NCBI GenBank assembly: GCA_012520015.1
Contig: JAAYPD010000421.1
Span: 1 to 6,860, forward strand
Direction: 5' to 3'
Origin: Methanomicrobiales archaeon
GTDB lineage: Archaea; Halobacteriota; Methanomicrobia; Methanomicrobiales; Methanospirillaceae
DNA length: 6,860 bases
Shown: piece after piece, positions 1 through 6,666 of the stretch
Position numbering within the stretch: the stretch's first letter is position 1
Layout: every line of letters begins with the position of its first letter
Notes under the pieces: model-generated
The model's database searches: none
Seen by the model: only the letters and a program-made list of their open reading frames with translations
What the model was told of the DNA's origin: nothing
Program-made: the position numbers and the translations under genes

Positions 1-3000
1 GGTATTATTGGCATTTACTGTGATGAATTTTGTGTAATTGGCACTATCCACCCCGCAACCATTTGTTACGGTCAGGTTTACAGTATATAATCCTGCATTA
101 TTGTATTTATGGTAGGGATTTTGTGTATTGTTTGTTTCTCCATCACCAAATTGCCAGCTCCATCCCGTGGGCACGCCTTTTGAAGTATCTGTAAACTGAA
201 CACCCAGAGGTGCTTTACCAGTACGTGGAGAAGCAGTAAATCCGGCTTTTGGAACCCCGCTGACCTTGACAAGATCCTTTTCCTGGTACGTATCTGACCC
301 TGCGATATTTGATACAGTTAAGCTTACCGAATAAGTTCCGGGATGATAGTAAGTATGCGTTACATTCCGGGTGGTGGCATTCGCAGAATTATCCCCAAAA
401 TTCCATTGCCATGAAGATGGAGCACCATAATCTGCGGTTCCCGAAGGAGATGTGTCATTAAAGGTTATGGTCAATGGAGAACACATATCAGTGGGAGTAG
501 TTTCACTTACAATGAATCTGGCCATCGGGGGAGCAAGGACCCTGATCTGCCTGGATCCTTTGATATTTGTATAATTATCACAACAGGTTCCGGATGGGGC
601 AGTCATATTCACAGTATAAGTTCCCTGCTCCGTGAATGAATGATGAGTTGTTTTCCCAGTCTGGTTCTTAGAACCATCACCAAATTGCCATTTATAAGAA
701 GCAGGTGTGTAATTTAATGCATAACCACTGAAAGATATCTCCTTTTTTATCGGAACGTCAATGATTCCATCCTGGTCTTTGTACCCTACCACAGTGAAGT
801 TGGCGCTCATGTCTGGGTTGCAGTAGGTGATGTCTACCGGATCACTTACAAGAACATCAGAGTAGGTGTGCAAAGTCAGAGTCGCCTGATAAGTGCCAGG
901 GCTGGTATAATTATGGGTTACCGGCATTTTAACCGATCCGGTGTCCTTTATTGGTGTGTCATCTCCAAAACTCCATCTCCTGTTCAGGATGTTTTCTGTT
1001 CCGGAGGATGTTTCGGTGAAAGTGACTGTAAGGTTTGTTTCACCTTCTTCAGGTCCACAGGTGGGATCTGCTTTAAACGAAGGGAGAAGAAGTGATGGCT
1101 GTCCAAATTTCATGACAAATGCATCAGAACTACCCTGGTAGTTCCCGGTAAAGGCACCGCCGTTATAATGTTTTTTATTATAAACCGTCTGGTCAATCCA
1201 TTTGTACACGGGAAAAGCATCCTTTTCACAATCTTCACCACATTCAAGGTTGAGCATGGTTGGAGAACTGGTATACCCGGTCACATAACTTGTGCTACCG
1301 TCAGGTGATATTGCAACACCTGTACCTACATCATCACGATACCCGCCAAAGAGTGTAGAGGACTCAACAGAGCGCCCATCACTACTTATCACGCTGAGGA
1401 ATCCGTCTTTACCGCCTGATGCCTGTTTAATAGGATATTTAAGACCCCTTCGTGGAATGTTAGTGGACCGGCTGAAACCAGTTACAAATGCACGTCCCTT
1501 GTCGTCCACTTTGATATCATATCCCCAGTCATCCGAGGTTCCTCCAAGATAGGTTGAGTAGATTAGATCACCATCTTCATCGAACTTCGTAACAAACGCA
1601 TCCTTTTCAAAGTTATCATATTCCCAGCCTTTTACTGTCTGCAATGCCATATTGGTAACAGGAAAATCTCTTGAGGCAGTTGCCCCAGTCACATATGCAC
1701 AATCTCCAGAAACAGCCACAGCTTCACCATAATCATGCCCATCTGAACCGCCAAGATATGTGGCATATTCTGGTTGTAATCCGGCTTGGAAATTCATCTT
1801 AAAGAGGAAGGCATCCTGCGCTCCCTTGATGGATTTTTGATATCCTGGCACATCAGGAGGAAGCAGATTTGAGGAGCTCGTTGTCCCAACAATATATGCC
1901 TTTCCTTTTCCGTCAACCGCAATACCTGTTCCATAATCATGCCCTGATCCGGATATATACGTCGAATATTCCAGCGTTTGTCCATCAGGGCTGATTTTCA
2001 CGGCAAATGCGTCACCCATCGTGGCATCAGGGTTGGGCTTTTCCTGGTATGCACCGGGGGTTGTAGGGAAAACCTGCTCTAATTTCTTAAACGGACTGTT
2101 ACCCACCGTCTGGCCAGTAAGGTATACTGCATTCAGACTATCAAGAGCGATATCATTTGCCCGATCAGCAAAATTCCCCCCAAGATAATCTGACCACCTG
2201 ATATTTCCACCGGACGGGTCAAGCTTAATCACGAACGCATCATTGGAGCCGTGAAGCCTGTCACCATAGGCAAATGGCCGCATTATTGGGAAATTATCCG
2301 AGTATGTATCACCAGTGACGTAAATATTCTTTAGAGAGTCGACAGCAATTCCCCTGCCAAAATCTGCATGATCTCCTCCCAGGTAAGTAGAAAAGCGGAT
2401 CGACGCATTTCCTGTACTTTGGTTTATTCCGATTTTTGTAATAAAAGCATCCCGGCTGTTATGACAGTATGTGCCATTGTACTTTAGAAATGCAGTGCTT
2501 ATCTTTGTAGGATTGTATAATGGAAAATCACAGGATGATGTATACCCGGTCACGTAAACATCTCCTGAAGAATCCACTGCAATGTCCATTCCATAGTCTT
2601 CCAGGGTTCCCCCAAGAAGGGTTGAGTATTCAAGGTAAGGATCGATGATCAGTGGGTATGCATGATCATACTCCCCGATATAGTACCCTACCTCTCCATC
2701 CTCAAGTAACTGGTAGGATGATTCCACTTTGATGGTCTCTCCGTCGATCACCTGGTATGAATACGGAGGCCGCTCAGTGAGATCTCCAAAAGAAGTCTTA
2801 ACCTGTAATGATCCGTCATCCGTGAGAGAGAGGCCTTCATTACCACCATATACAAGCCTTATCAGTCCTGGGTCGATCCCTTCCCTGACGGTAAACTCAC
2901 GTTTTAGTACTCCCTGTTTTCCTGAGTAAGAGAGATCAATTCCTGGAAGGATGTTAATATACCTGATTCCCCCATACCAGGGAACGAACTTTTGCCATTC

Positions 3001-3366
3001 AGATTCATTGTTGCCTTTAAGGAAGTTTGCATACCCGTCAAGCTTGTCAAATGCCTCAACGATAACATCATCCCCGGCACCTTTAATCGTTACAACAAGT
3101 GGCGCTGTAGTTTCATCCCCGCATGTCTCACAGTCACCAGACGGGCCACTGACGAGAAGGGCATCCCTGGTAAAATCAAATGAAAATTGTGCACTTTTCA
3201 ACTGGTACAGAATATCTTCATGTGCCTGTCCGGCATTTTCGATAAACTGCATAGGCTGAAGAGAGACATCCTGGAAGATCAGTTCCTGGTTATCTGCCCC
3301 TACCATGCTGCAAAAGAAAATACATAAGAGCGCAGTGAGCACTCCTCTCGCTATGTTGCTGTTCAT
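1..3366 (-). CDS. Large secreted SBBP beta-propeller / PKD-domain surface protein (C-terminus beyond window)
   Basis: The frame is open from an ATG at 3364-3366 to the left edge, 1122 codons without a stop, so the 3' end is missing. An in-frame TAG two codons before the ATG (3373-3375) fixes the start, and AGGATGAG lies just upstream. Residues 1-24 form a Sec signal peptide (basic R7, hydrophobic core, ending MVGA before DNQ). Residues about 36-245 are the domain that often precedes SBBP repeats, opening FIENAGQ and closing YPLIIDPYLEYSTLLGG. Residues 247-754 are seven SBBP blades and 764-1118 are four PKD domains. The protein is probably anchored or displayed outside the cell; SBBP and PKD modules usually serve adhesion, cell-cell contact or surface-layer/sheath structure. 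No protease or other catalytic motif is visible. The missing C-terminus could hold more PKD domains or a membrane or sorting anchor. The domain calls are firm; the role is an inference. Confidence 0.93.
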   Translation of the reverse strand, partial: MNSNIARGVLTALLCIFFCSMVGADNQELIFQDVSLQPMQFIENAGQAHEDILYQLKSAQFSFDFTRDALLVSGPSGDCETCGDETTAPLVVTIKGAGDDVIVEAFDKLDGYANFLKGNNESEWQKFVPWYGGIRYINILPGIDLSYSGKQGVLKREFTVREGIDPGLIRLVYGGNEGLSLTDDGSLQVKTSFGDLTERPPYSYQVIDGETIKVESSYQLLEDGEVGYYIGEYDHAYPLIIDPYLEYSTLLGGTLEDYGMDIAVDSSGDVYVTGYTSSCDFPLYNPTKISTAFLKYNGTYCHNSRDAFITKIGINQSTGNASIRFSTYLGGDHADFGRGIAVDSLKNIYVTGDTYSDNFPIMRPFAYGDRLHGSNDAFVIKLDPSGGNIRWSDYLGGNFADRANDIALDSLNAVYLTGQTVGNSPFKKLEQVFPTTPGAYQEKPNPDATMGDAFAVKISPDGQTLEYSTYISGSGHDYGTGIAVDGKGKAYIVGTTSSSNLLPPDVPGYQKSIKGAQDAFLFKMNFQAGLQPEYATYLGGSDGHDYGEAVAVSGDCAYVTGATASRDFPVTNMALQTVKGWEYDNFEKDAFVTKFDEDGDLIYSTYLGGTSDDWGYDIKVDDKGRAFVTGFSRSTNIPRRGLKYPIKQASGGKDGFLSVISSDGRSVESSTLFGGYRDDVGTGVAISPDGSTSYVTGYTSSPTMLNLECGEDCEKDAFPVYKWIDQTVYNKKHYNGGAFTGNYQGSSDAFVMKFGQPSLLLPSFKADPTCGPEEGETNLTVTFTETSSGTENILNRRWSFGDDTPIKDTGSVKMPVTHNYTSPGTYQATLTLHTYSDVLVSDPVDITYCNPDMSANFTVVGYKDQDGIIDVPIKKEISFSGYALNYTPASYKWQFGDGSKNQTGKTTHHSFTEQGTYTVNMTAPSGTCCDNYTNIKGSRQIRVLAPPMARFIVSETTPTDMCSPLTITFNDTSPSGTADYGAPSSWQWNFGDNSANATTRNVTHTYYHPGTYSVSLTVSNIAGSDTYQEKDLVKVSGVPKAGFTASPRTGKAPLGVQFTDTSKGVPTGWSWQFGDGETNNTQNPYHKYNNAGLYTVNLTVTNGCGVDSANYTKFITVNANNT
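13..1077 (-). repeat. Four tandem PKD domains (residues 764-1118)
   Basis: Each unit has the PKD core W-x-F-G-D followed by a G-x-Y-x-V/A-x-L/M-T strand. The cores are WSFGDD (798-803), WQFGDG (893-898), WNFGDN (988-993) and WQFGDG (1071-1076), each followed by PGTYQATL, QGTYTVNM, PGTYSVSL or AGLYTVNL. Approximate domain limits are 764-848, 854-944, 948-1036 and 1041-1118. PKD domains are Ig-like beta-sandwiches common in archaeal surface proteins, where they act as rigid spacers or adhesive modules. The second unit is the most divergent: it starts with an atypical KDQDGIID stretch and ends with a CC pair (928-929). Confidence 0.9.
1108..2628 (-). repeat. Seven SBBP repeats forming one beta-propeller (residues 247-753)
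   Basis: Each blade opens with S-T-x-L-G-G or a variant, continues D-x-G-x-x-I-A-V-D-x-x-G-x-x-Y-V-T-G, and closes D-A-F-x-x-K. Openings are at residues 248, 326, 392, 468, 535, 604 and 670. Closings are at 306, 376, 452, 518, 589, 654 (degenerate, DGFLSVI) and 748. Start-to-start spacings are about 78, 66, 76, 67, 69 and 66 residues, with a final blade of about 84. The third blade carries an extra segment around residues 421-433 before FPTTPGAYQ. The seventh carries a long insertion (about 703-745) with a C-x-x-x-C pair. Seven units is the number needed to close a seven-bladed propeller, so the domain appears complete. At DNA level the blades are divergent and should not recombine easily. 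Confidence 0.88.
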
Positions 3367-3374
3367 CTCATCCT
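3367..3374 (-). promoter_or_regulatory. Ribosome binding site of the SBBP/PKD gene
   Basis: Reading on the minus strand, AGGATGAG directly abuts the ATG at 3366. It resembles the archaeal Shine-Dalgarno AGGTGA with one inserted base, at unusually short spacing. It contains another ATG (3369-3371), but that frame ends at once (ATG AGA TGA), so the chosen start is the only sensible one. Confidence 0.5.
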
Positions 3375-3420
3375 AACCCCCGATTTGATAATTGACCTCA
3401 TGGTAAAATTCCTGCAAATT

Positions 3421-3437
3421 CTTTTAATTTAACTTTT
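3421..3437 (-). promoter_or_regulatory. Candidate promoter A for the SBBP/PKD gene
   Basis: The minus strand reads AAAAGTTAAATTAAAAG. The purine-rich AAAAG could be a BRE and TTAAATTA a TATA-like box. Transcription would start near 3400 and leave a leader of about 34 nt before the AGGATGAG site. The box departs from the usual TTTATATA, so this is a weak call that competes with the element at 3547-3560. Confidence 0.35.
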
Positions 3438-3531
3438 ATTCAGGCATATCGCCCAGAATAAAAACTGTGGATTATGCAGGTTCAGTTCTCCCGTAAGACA
3501 CCTGTTTTATGCCATGTACAATATGACAAGG

Positions 3532-3569
3532 ATATTTTTTATTGACGTATAATATTTTCGAAAAAATAT
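3532..3569. repeat. AT-rich inverted repeat in the 332-base gap
   Basis: ATATTTTTT at 3532-3540 is the exact reverse complement of AAAAAATAT at 3561-3569, separated by 20 bases. A second, overlapping near-palindrome, AATATTTT-CG-AAAA plus two A and TATT, occupies 3551-3570. The arms are simple AT sequence and could arise by chance. They may still bind a regulator, or form a weak hairpin in a read-through lysS transcript. Apart from these, the candidate promoters and the lysS terminator, I see nothing convincing in 3367-3698. Confidence 0.35.
3547..3560 (-). promoter_or_regulatory. Candidate promoter B for the SBBP/PKD gene
   Basis: The minus strand reads CGAAAATATTATAC. CGAAAA is a good match to the BRE of methanogen promoters and is followed by a TATTATA box. 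The start would fall near 3525 and give a leader of about 158 nt, long for an archaeal mRNA. It overlaps the inverted repeat at 3532-3569, so it could also be a controlled or secondary promoter. Confidence 0.33.
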
Positions 3570-3666
3570 TAGAAAATCAATGAGCTTAATCAAATCCAAA
3601 GAGTGGAGAAAAGGAAGAGGTGAAATTGAAAGATTTAAAAATTTGAAATGTTTTGAGAAATAAAAC

Positions 3667-3683
3667 CCTAAAAATAAAAATTG
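3667..3683 (-). terminator. T-rich transcription terminator of lysS
   Basis: On the minus strand, 16 bases after the lysS stop, the sequence reads CAATTTTTATTTTTAGG: two runs of five T split by one A, with no strong hairpin. Archaeal RNA polymerase terminates efficiently at such oligo-T tracts. Further T-rich stretches follow on the same strand (about 3634-3650). Together with the 332-base gap, this suggests lysS transcripts end here and the SBBP/PKD gene is transcribed separately. Confidence 0.6.
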
Positions 3684-3698
3684 ACAGCCATCAAAAAC

Positions 3699-5216
3699 TT
3701 AAGCAGATGGTGAATCCTCATCTTCAGTTGCAGATGTGATCTCCCTTTTCATGGATGGGAAGAGGATCACTTCTTTAATAGAGGTATTTCCAGTAATCAG
3801 CATAACAAGCCGATCGATGCCGATCCCAACACCACCGGTCGGAGGCATTCCATAACCAAGCGCATTTACAAAGTCATAATCATGCATCTGGGCTTCCTCA
3901 TCCCCAAGGCGGCGCTTCTCTTCCTGGGCCTCAAACCTCTGCACCTGGTCCAGGGGATCATTCAGTTCTGAAAACCCGTTGGCAAGTTCCATCCCTGCAA
4001 TGAACAGTTCAAACCTTTCAACAAATCCTTCTTTTTCCCTGTGGGACTTTGCCAGCGGGGAGTTTTCAACAGGAAAGTCGGTGATGAAGGTAGGCTGCAC
4101 AAGCTTATCCTCGACAAGGGCTTCAAAGAAGAGAACAAGCATCTCACGTTGTGTATGTACATTGTCAACACCATCAACACCCTTCTCTTTTCCAATCTGC
4201 CGCAGGGTATCAGGATCATGGGTGAAAATGTCAACACCTCCTATGGTCCTGACCGCATCTTCCATGCTCATCACCTGGAAGGGAGTGTCATAAGAGATGG
4301 TATTCTCCTCAAAAGCCAGCTTGTCTGATCCTGTTACTTCTTTTACAATGCTGCTGATAAGTGACTCGGTCAGCTTCATCATGTCATTGTAATCCGCGTA
4401 TGCCTGGTATATTTCAACCATTGAAAATTCAGGGTTATGACTTGTGTCAATATCCTCGTTCCTGAAGTTCTTTGCAACTTCGAAGACCTTTTCAAACCCG
4501 CCGACAACCAGCCTTTTCAGGTACAGTTCGGGCGCTATCCGAAGGTAGAGTCTCTGGCCAAGAAAATTGTGAAAGGTTGTGAATGGTCTTGCATTTGCTC
4601 CTCCATAAAGGGGCTGAAGGGTAGGAGTTTCAAATTCAAGAAATCCCTGGCCGGAGAGGAAGTTTCTTAGAAGAGAGATTATCCTGCTCCGTGTTCTGAA
4701 AGTCTCCCTGCTTTCTTCGTTTACAATAAGATCCAGGTACCGCTGCCTGTACCTTTTCTCAAGATTGGTCAGGCCGTGGAACTTTTCCGGTAGAGAACAG
4801 AGCGTTTTGGTCAGGAGAACCAGGTCATCAACGAAGACAGAGATCTCCCCGACCTTTGTCCTGAATACTCTGCCGGTCACACCGATAATATCCCCTCTCT
4901 CTATTGAAGACTTGAAAGTCTGGAACTTACCTTCTGGCAGGGCATCTTTGCGAATATACAGCTGAATCCTTCCGGTCTCATCGCGGAGATCAGCAAAAAA
5001 AGTCTTGCCATGATCCCGCACGCCATACAGCCTTCCGGCGGTCATTACCTGTTCTGGCAGGGGATCATGTCCTGCATCGCAAAATTCTGTTCTTATAGCT
5101 CCTATAGTATGTGAACGCCTGAACTCATGAGGATACATCGGTACCCCGGCCTGAGCAAGCTGGTGACGTTTTGCCAGTCTTTGATCATCAAACTGAATAG
5201 ATGGATTATCCTGCAT
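3699..5216 (-). CDS. lysS: Lysyl-tRNA synthetase, class II
   Basis: The 505-residue cytoplasmic enzyme charges tRNA-Lys with lysine using ATP; the length is typical of bacterial-type LysRS. Residues about 57-135 are the OB-fold anticodon-binding domain (VMTAGRLYGVRDHGK then FFADLRDETGRIQLYI). The catalytic domain follows from about 150. Motif 1 lies at 190-203 with the invariant P198. Motif 2 is at 251-264 (FRNED then HNPEF, with R252 and E254). Motif 3 is at 461-470 (GGVGIGIDRL, with R469). Residues matching the lysine contacts of E. coli LysRS are kept: E246, E268, Y270, N413, F415 and E417. This rules out AspRS, AsnRS and PylRS, and the OB domain rules out EpmA. The acidic tail ATEDEDSPSA is unconserved. 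The ATG at 5214-5216 is preceded by GGAG at a good distance. The gene follows the PEGA gene by about 126 bases and has its own promoter signals. Most euryarchaea use class I LysRS, so a bacterial-type enzyme here is notable. Confidence 0.97.
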   Translation of the reverse strand: MQDNPSIQFDDQRLAKRHQLAQAGVPMYPHEFRRSHTIGAIRTEFCDAGHDPLPEQVMTAGRLYGVRDHGKTFFADLRDETGRIQLYIRKDALPEGKFQTFKSSIERGDIIGVTGRVFRTKVGEISVFVDDLVLLTKTLCSLPEKFHGLTNLEKRYRQRYLDLIVNEESRETFRTRSRIISLLRNFLSGQGFLEFETPTLQPLYGGANARPFTTFHNFLGQRLYLRIAPELYLKRLVVGGFEKVFEVAKNFRNEDIDTSHNPEFSMVEIYQAYADYNDMMKLTESLISSIVKEVTGSDKLAFEENTISYDTPFQVMSMEDAVRTIGGVDIFTHDPDTLRQIGKEKGVDGVDNVHTQREMLVLFFEALVEDKLVQPTFITDFPVENSPLAKSHREKEGFVERFELFIAGMELANGFSELNDPLDQVQRFEAQEEKRRLGDEEAQMHDYDFVNALGYGMPPTGGVGIGIDRLVMLITGNTSIKEVILFPSMKREITSATEDEDSPSA

Positions 5217-5222
5217 GAAAAA

Positions 5223-5226
5223 CTCC
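5223..5226 (-). promoter_or_regulatory. Ribosome binding site of lysS
   Basis: The minus strand reads GGAG, six bases before the ATG at 5216, which is good archaeal Shine-Dalgarno spacing. It supports the chosen start. Confidence 0.65.
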
Positions 5227-5240
5227 GAAATTCCAGGTTG

Positions 5241-5260
5241 AGAGGTGAATCATCACCCCT
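5241..5260. promoter_or_regulatory. Dyad at the predicted lysS transcription start
   Basis: Plus strand AGAGGTGA-ATCA-TCACCCCT: arms of eight bases with seven pairs (perfect inner five, GGTGA/TCACC) and a four-base loop. The centre is near 5250, about 25 bases downstream of the lysS TATA box and so at the expected start site. It could be an operator for a dimeric repressor or a small 5' leader hairpin. No known regulator is recognised. Confidence 0.45.
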
Positions 5261-5272
5261 GGCCCCTGGCCT

Positions 5273-5280
5273 GATATAAG
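5273..5280 (-). promoter_or_regulatory. TATA box of lysS
   Basis: The minus strand reads CTTATATC, close to the archaeal TTTATATA consensus. The predicted start is near 5250 and gives a leader of about 34 nt that contains the GGAG site. The sequence just upstream (GTAGAGAG) is a poor BRE. A weaker alternative, ATAAATAC, lies at about 5302-5309. Confidence 0.5.
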
Positions 5281-5323
5281 CTCTCTACATATTGCCCTGC
5301 ACTGTATTTATCATCACGGAAAG

Positions 5324-5340
5324 GGGGAGGCAGGATCCCC
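5324..5340 (-). terminator. Possible weak hairpin terminator after the PEGA gene
   Basis: Two bases after the PEGA stop, the minus strand has a five-base stem GGGGA/TCCCC around a seven-base loop, then CCTTTCC. The stem is GC-rich but the following T-run is only three bases. Read-through into lysS is therefore plausible. Confidence 0.28.
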
Positions 5341-5342
5341 TC

Positions 5343-6638
5343 TCATATTCTTCCTGGCATGAAAACCAGCAAACATGCAAGTACAGCGATGATAACCGGC
5401 ACTGCCGGGCAGGGAATCTCTTTTCCATCCTCTTCAGGGATAAGGACAGTATTTACCTGGAGGACCTGGCCTGATATCAGCTCGGTCATTGAAGAATAAT
5501 CCTTGTACCCGGCAAGGATCAGCCGGTAGGAATGTTTTCCCGGGGTGACTGGATCGATGGTTCCGGGGGTTACCCCGACAAAAGAGTCATCAAAGTAAAT
5601 CTCTGCCCCGGCCGGTTCAGAGTTCAGGATAAGTTTCCCGCTGTCCTGAGGCATTGGACTTGGGTTTAAATTCACGGAGACAGGAATGACCTCGCCAGGC
5701 TTTACAACAACAGTCTCACTGTGATCTTCAAAGTTCCTTATACTCACATAAACCGTGTGTGATCCAGGGCTGATACTGGTAAGCTCCAGTGGTCTTCCGG
5801 TCTCGGTGACTCCCCTGAACTGGCCGTCGAGGAATACTGATGCACCAGGTGGATCTGTGATGATGACAACTGCCCCGTCAGATGCCTTCGTCACCGGGTT
5901 TAGCAGGGTATCAATGGTTGTAACCTGCCGGTCGCTGACATAAGCCCATTCCTCATAGTCTTCATATCCAGCCTTGGTTATGAGCACATGGCGCCTGCCA
6001 GGAGGGACATTAGCTATAACGGAATTGGTTGTTCCGGAGAAGACCCCGTCTACAAATACTGATGCACTGCCAGGGGTTGTACTGACCTGAAGGGAGCCGG
6101 CGCCTGAACGCACGGTCATATTCGCATTCAGCCTTGTCACCTGGCCAGGGAGAACATCAACATTGACTACGTACGGTTCGAACCCTGACAGGAAGAGGGA
6201 GACCAGGTGAGTCCCGGTGCTGATATCCCGGTATGTCCACGGAGTCATCTGGCCCATGCCATTATCGATTGTAACCAGTGCATCAGGGGGAGACGATGTC
6301 ACTTCAAGAGTTCCAAATGGAGAGATAGGGACCAGGGATGCTTTCACCGGTACGATCTGGCCTGGGGCCGGAGTTCCTGCAATGTTTTGTTCCCATATCT
6401 CAAAACCCTGCATCATTATCCGGATCTGTGTTCCATTGGTCTGGTTCCGGGCCGGGATCAGAACTGGTGTTTCTCCCATAAACTGTGAACCAATAAAGAC
6501 ATCACCACCTTCCGGAACAGATGTTACTTCAAAATACCCGGCCCTCTCTTCTGCAGATACAGGAGAGAGAATACAACAGGTACATACGCAAAAAGCAAGA
6601 AGATATAACATGAAGCTCTGAAACAAGTGAGTTTTCAT
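5343..6638 (-). CDS. Exported membrane-anchored protein with five PEGA domains
   Basis: I start this at the ATG 6636-6638 (431 residues). An in-frame TTG two codons earlier (6642-6644) would give 433 but has no better ribosome site. Residues 1-29 are a signal peptide (MKTHLF, hydrophobic core, cleavage probable after PVSA). Five PEGA domains follow at about 34-102, 109-175, 181-245, 255-324 and 335-400. Each has a G-x-L/V-x-V-x-S/T-x-P-x-G/D-A-x-V-x-I/V-D-G core and a P-G-x-H/R-x-V/Y-x-x-x-x-x-G-Y/F-x-x-Y/W end. After a short charged linker (EEDGKE), residues about 409-428 are a single membrane helix, and the protein stops almost at once (PGRI). PEGA domains are small extracytoplasmic beta modules common in methanogen surface proteins, with no established enzymatic role. 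The topology predicts five beads outside the membrane, tethered at the C-terminus. The gene is divergent from the one at 6796 and upstream of lysS. Specific function unknown. Confidence 0.92.
   Translation of the reverse strand: MKTHLFQSFMLYLLAFCVCTCCILSPVSAEERAGYFEVTSVPEGGDVFIGSQFMGETPVLIPARNQTNGTQIRIMMQGFEIWEQNIAGTPAPGQIVPVKASLVPISPFGTLEVTSSPPDALVTIDNGMGQMTPWTYRDISTGTHLVSLFLSGFEPYVVNVDVLPGQVTRLNANMTVRSGAGSLQVSTTPGSASVFVDGVFSGTTNSVIANVPPGRRHVLITKAGYEDYEEWAYVSDRQVTTIDTLLNPVTKASDGAVVIITDPPGASVFLDGQFRGVTETGRPLELTSISPGSHTVYVSIRNFEDHSETVVVKPGEVIPVSVNLNPSPMPQDSGKLILNSEPAGAEIYFDDSFVGVTPGTIDPVTPGKHSYRLILAGYKDYSSMTELISGQVLQVNTVLIPEEDGKEIPCPAVPVIIAVLACLLVFMPGRI
5439..6539 (-). repeat. Tandem array of five PEGA domains
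   Basis: Repeat starts at protein level are YFEVTSVPEGGDVFI, TLEVTSSPPDALVTI, SLQVSTTPGSASVFV, AVVIITDPPGASVFL and KLILNSEPAGAEIYF, spaced about 75, 72, 74 and 80 residues. The ends are MQGFEIWEQNI, LSGFEPYVVNV, KAGYEDYEEWA, IRNFEDHSETV and LAGYKDYSSMT. Approximate spans on DNA are 6333-6539, 6114-6314, 5904-6098, 5667-5876 and 5439-5636. Repeat 4 lacks the usual glycine before F/Y (RNF). The units are well diverged, which suggests old duplication. Confidence 0.88.
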
Positions 6639-6666
6639 AATCAACAGATCAATATTCGTTCAGCCA

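Noticed and set aside
868..1552. Plus-strand frames of 66-86 codons opposite the large surface-protein gene.
   Set aside because: They are antisense shadows of a frame with clear PKD and SBBP motifs, and have no domain-like composition or start signals of their own.
1108..3366. Possible frameshift or pseudogene in the large surface-protein gene.
   Set aside because: All 1122 codons were read in one frame without a stop, and the domain pattern continues without a break, so the gene is intact within the window.
3580..3663. Plus-strand 27-codon frame (M-S-L-I-K-S-K-E-W-R-K) in the gap after lysS.
   Set aside because: It is basic and has an ATG and a stop, but no ribosome site or TATA box at a suitable distance. 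It is biased to Lys/Arg/Glu, as any A/G-rich strand would be. A chance frame is the simpler reading.
3979..4670. Plus-strand frames of 77-104 codons opposite lysS.
   Set aside because: The opposite strand encodes catalytic motifs of LysRS throughout; these frames are incidental.
5256..5271. Short direct repeat CCCCTGG-CCCCTGG-CC between the lysS TATA box and the dyad.
   Set aside because: Only two seven-base copies, with no third unit and no known matching element; too little to call an operator or an iteron.
6207..6621. Plus-strand frames of 93 and 134 codons opposite the PEGA gene.
   Set aside because: They overlap each other and lie opposite a coherent signal peptide plus PEGA repeats. 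The long length follows from the codon bias of the real gene.
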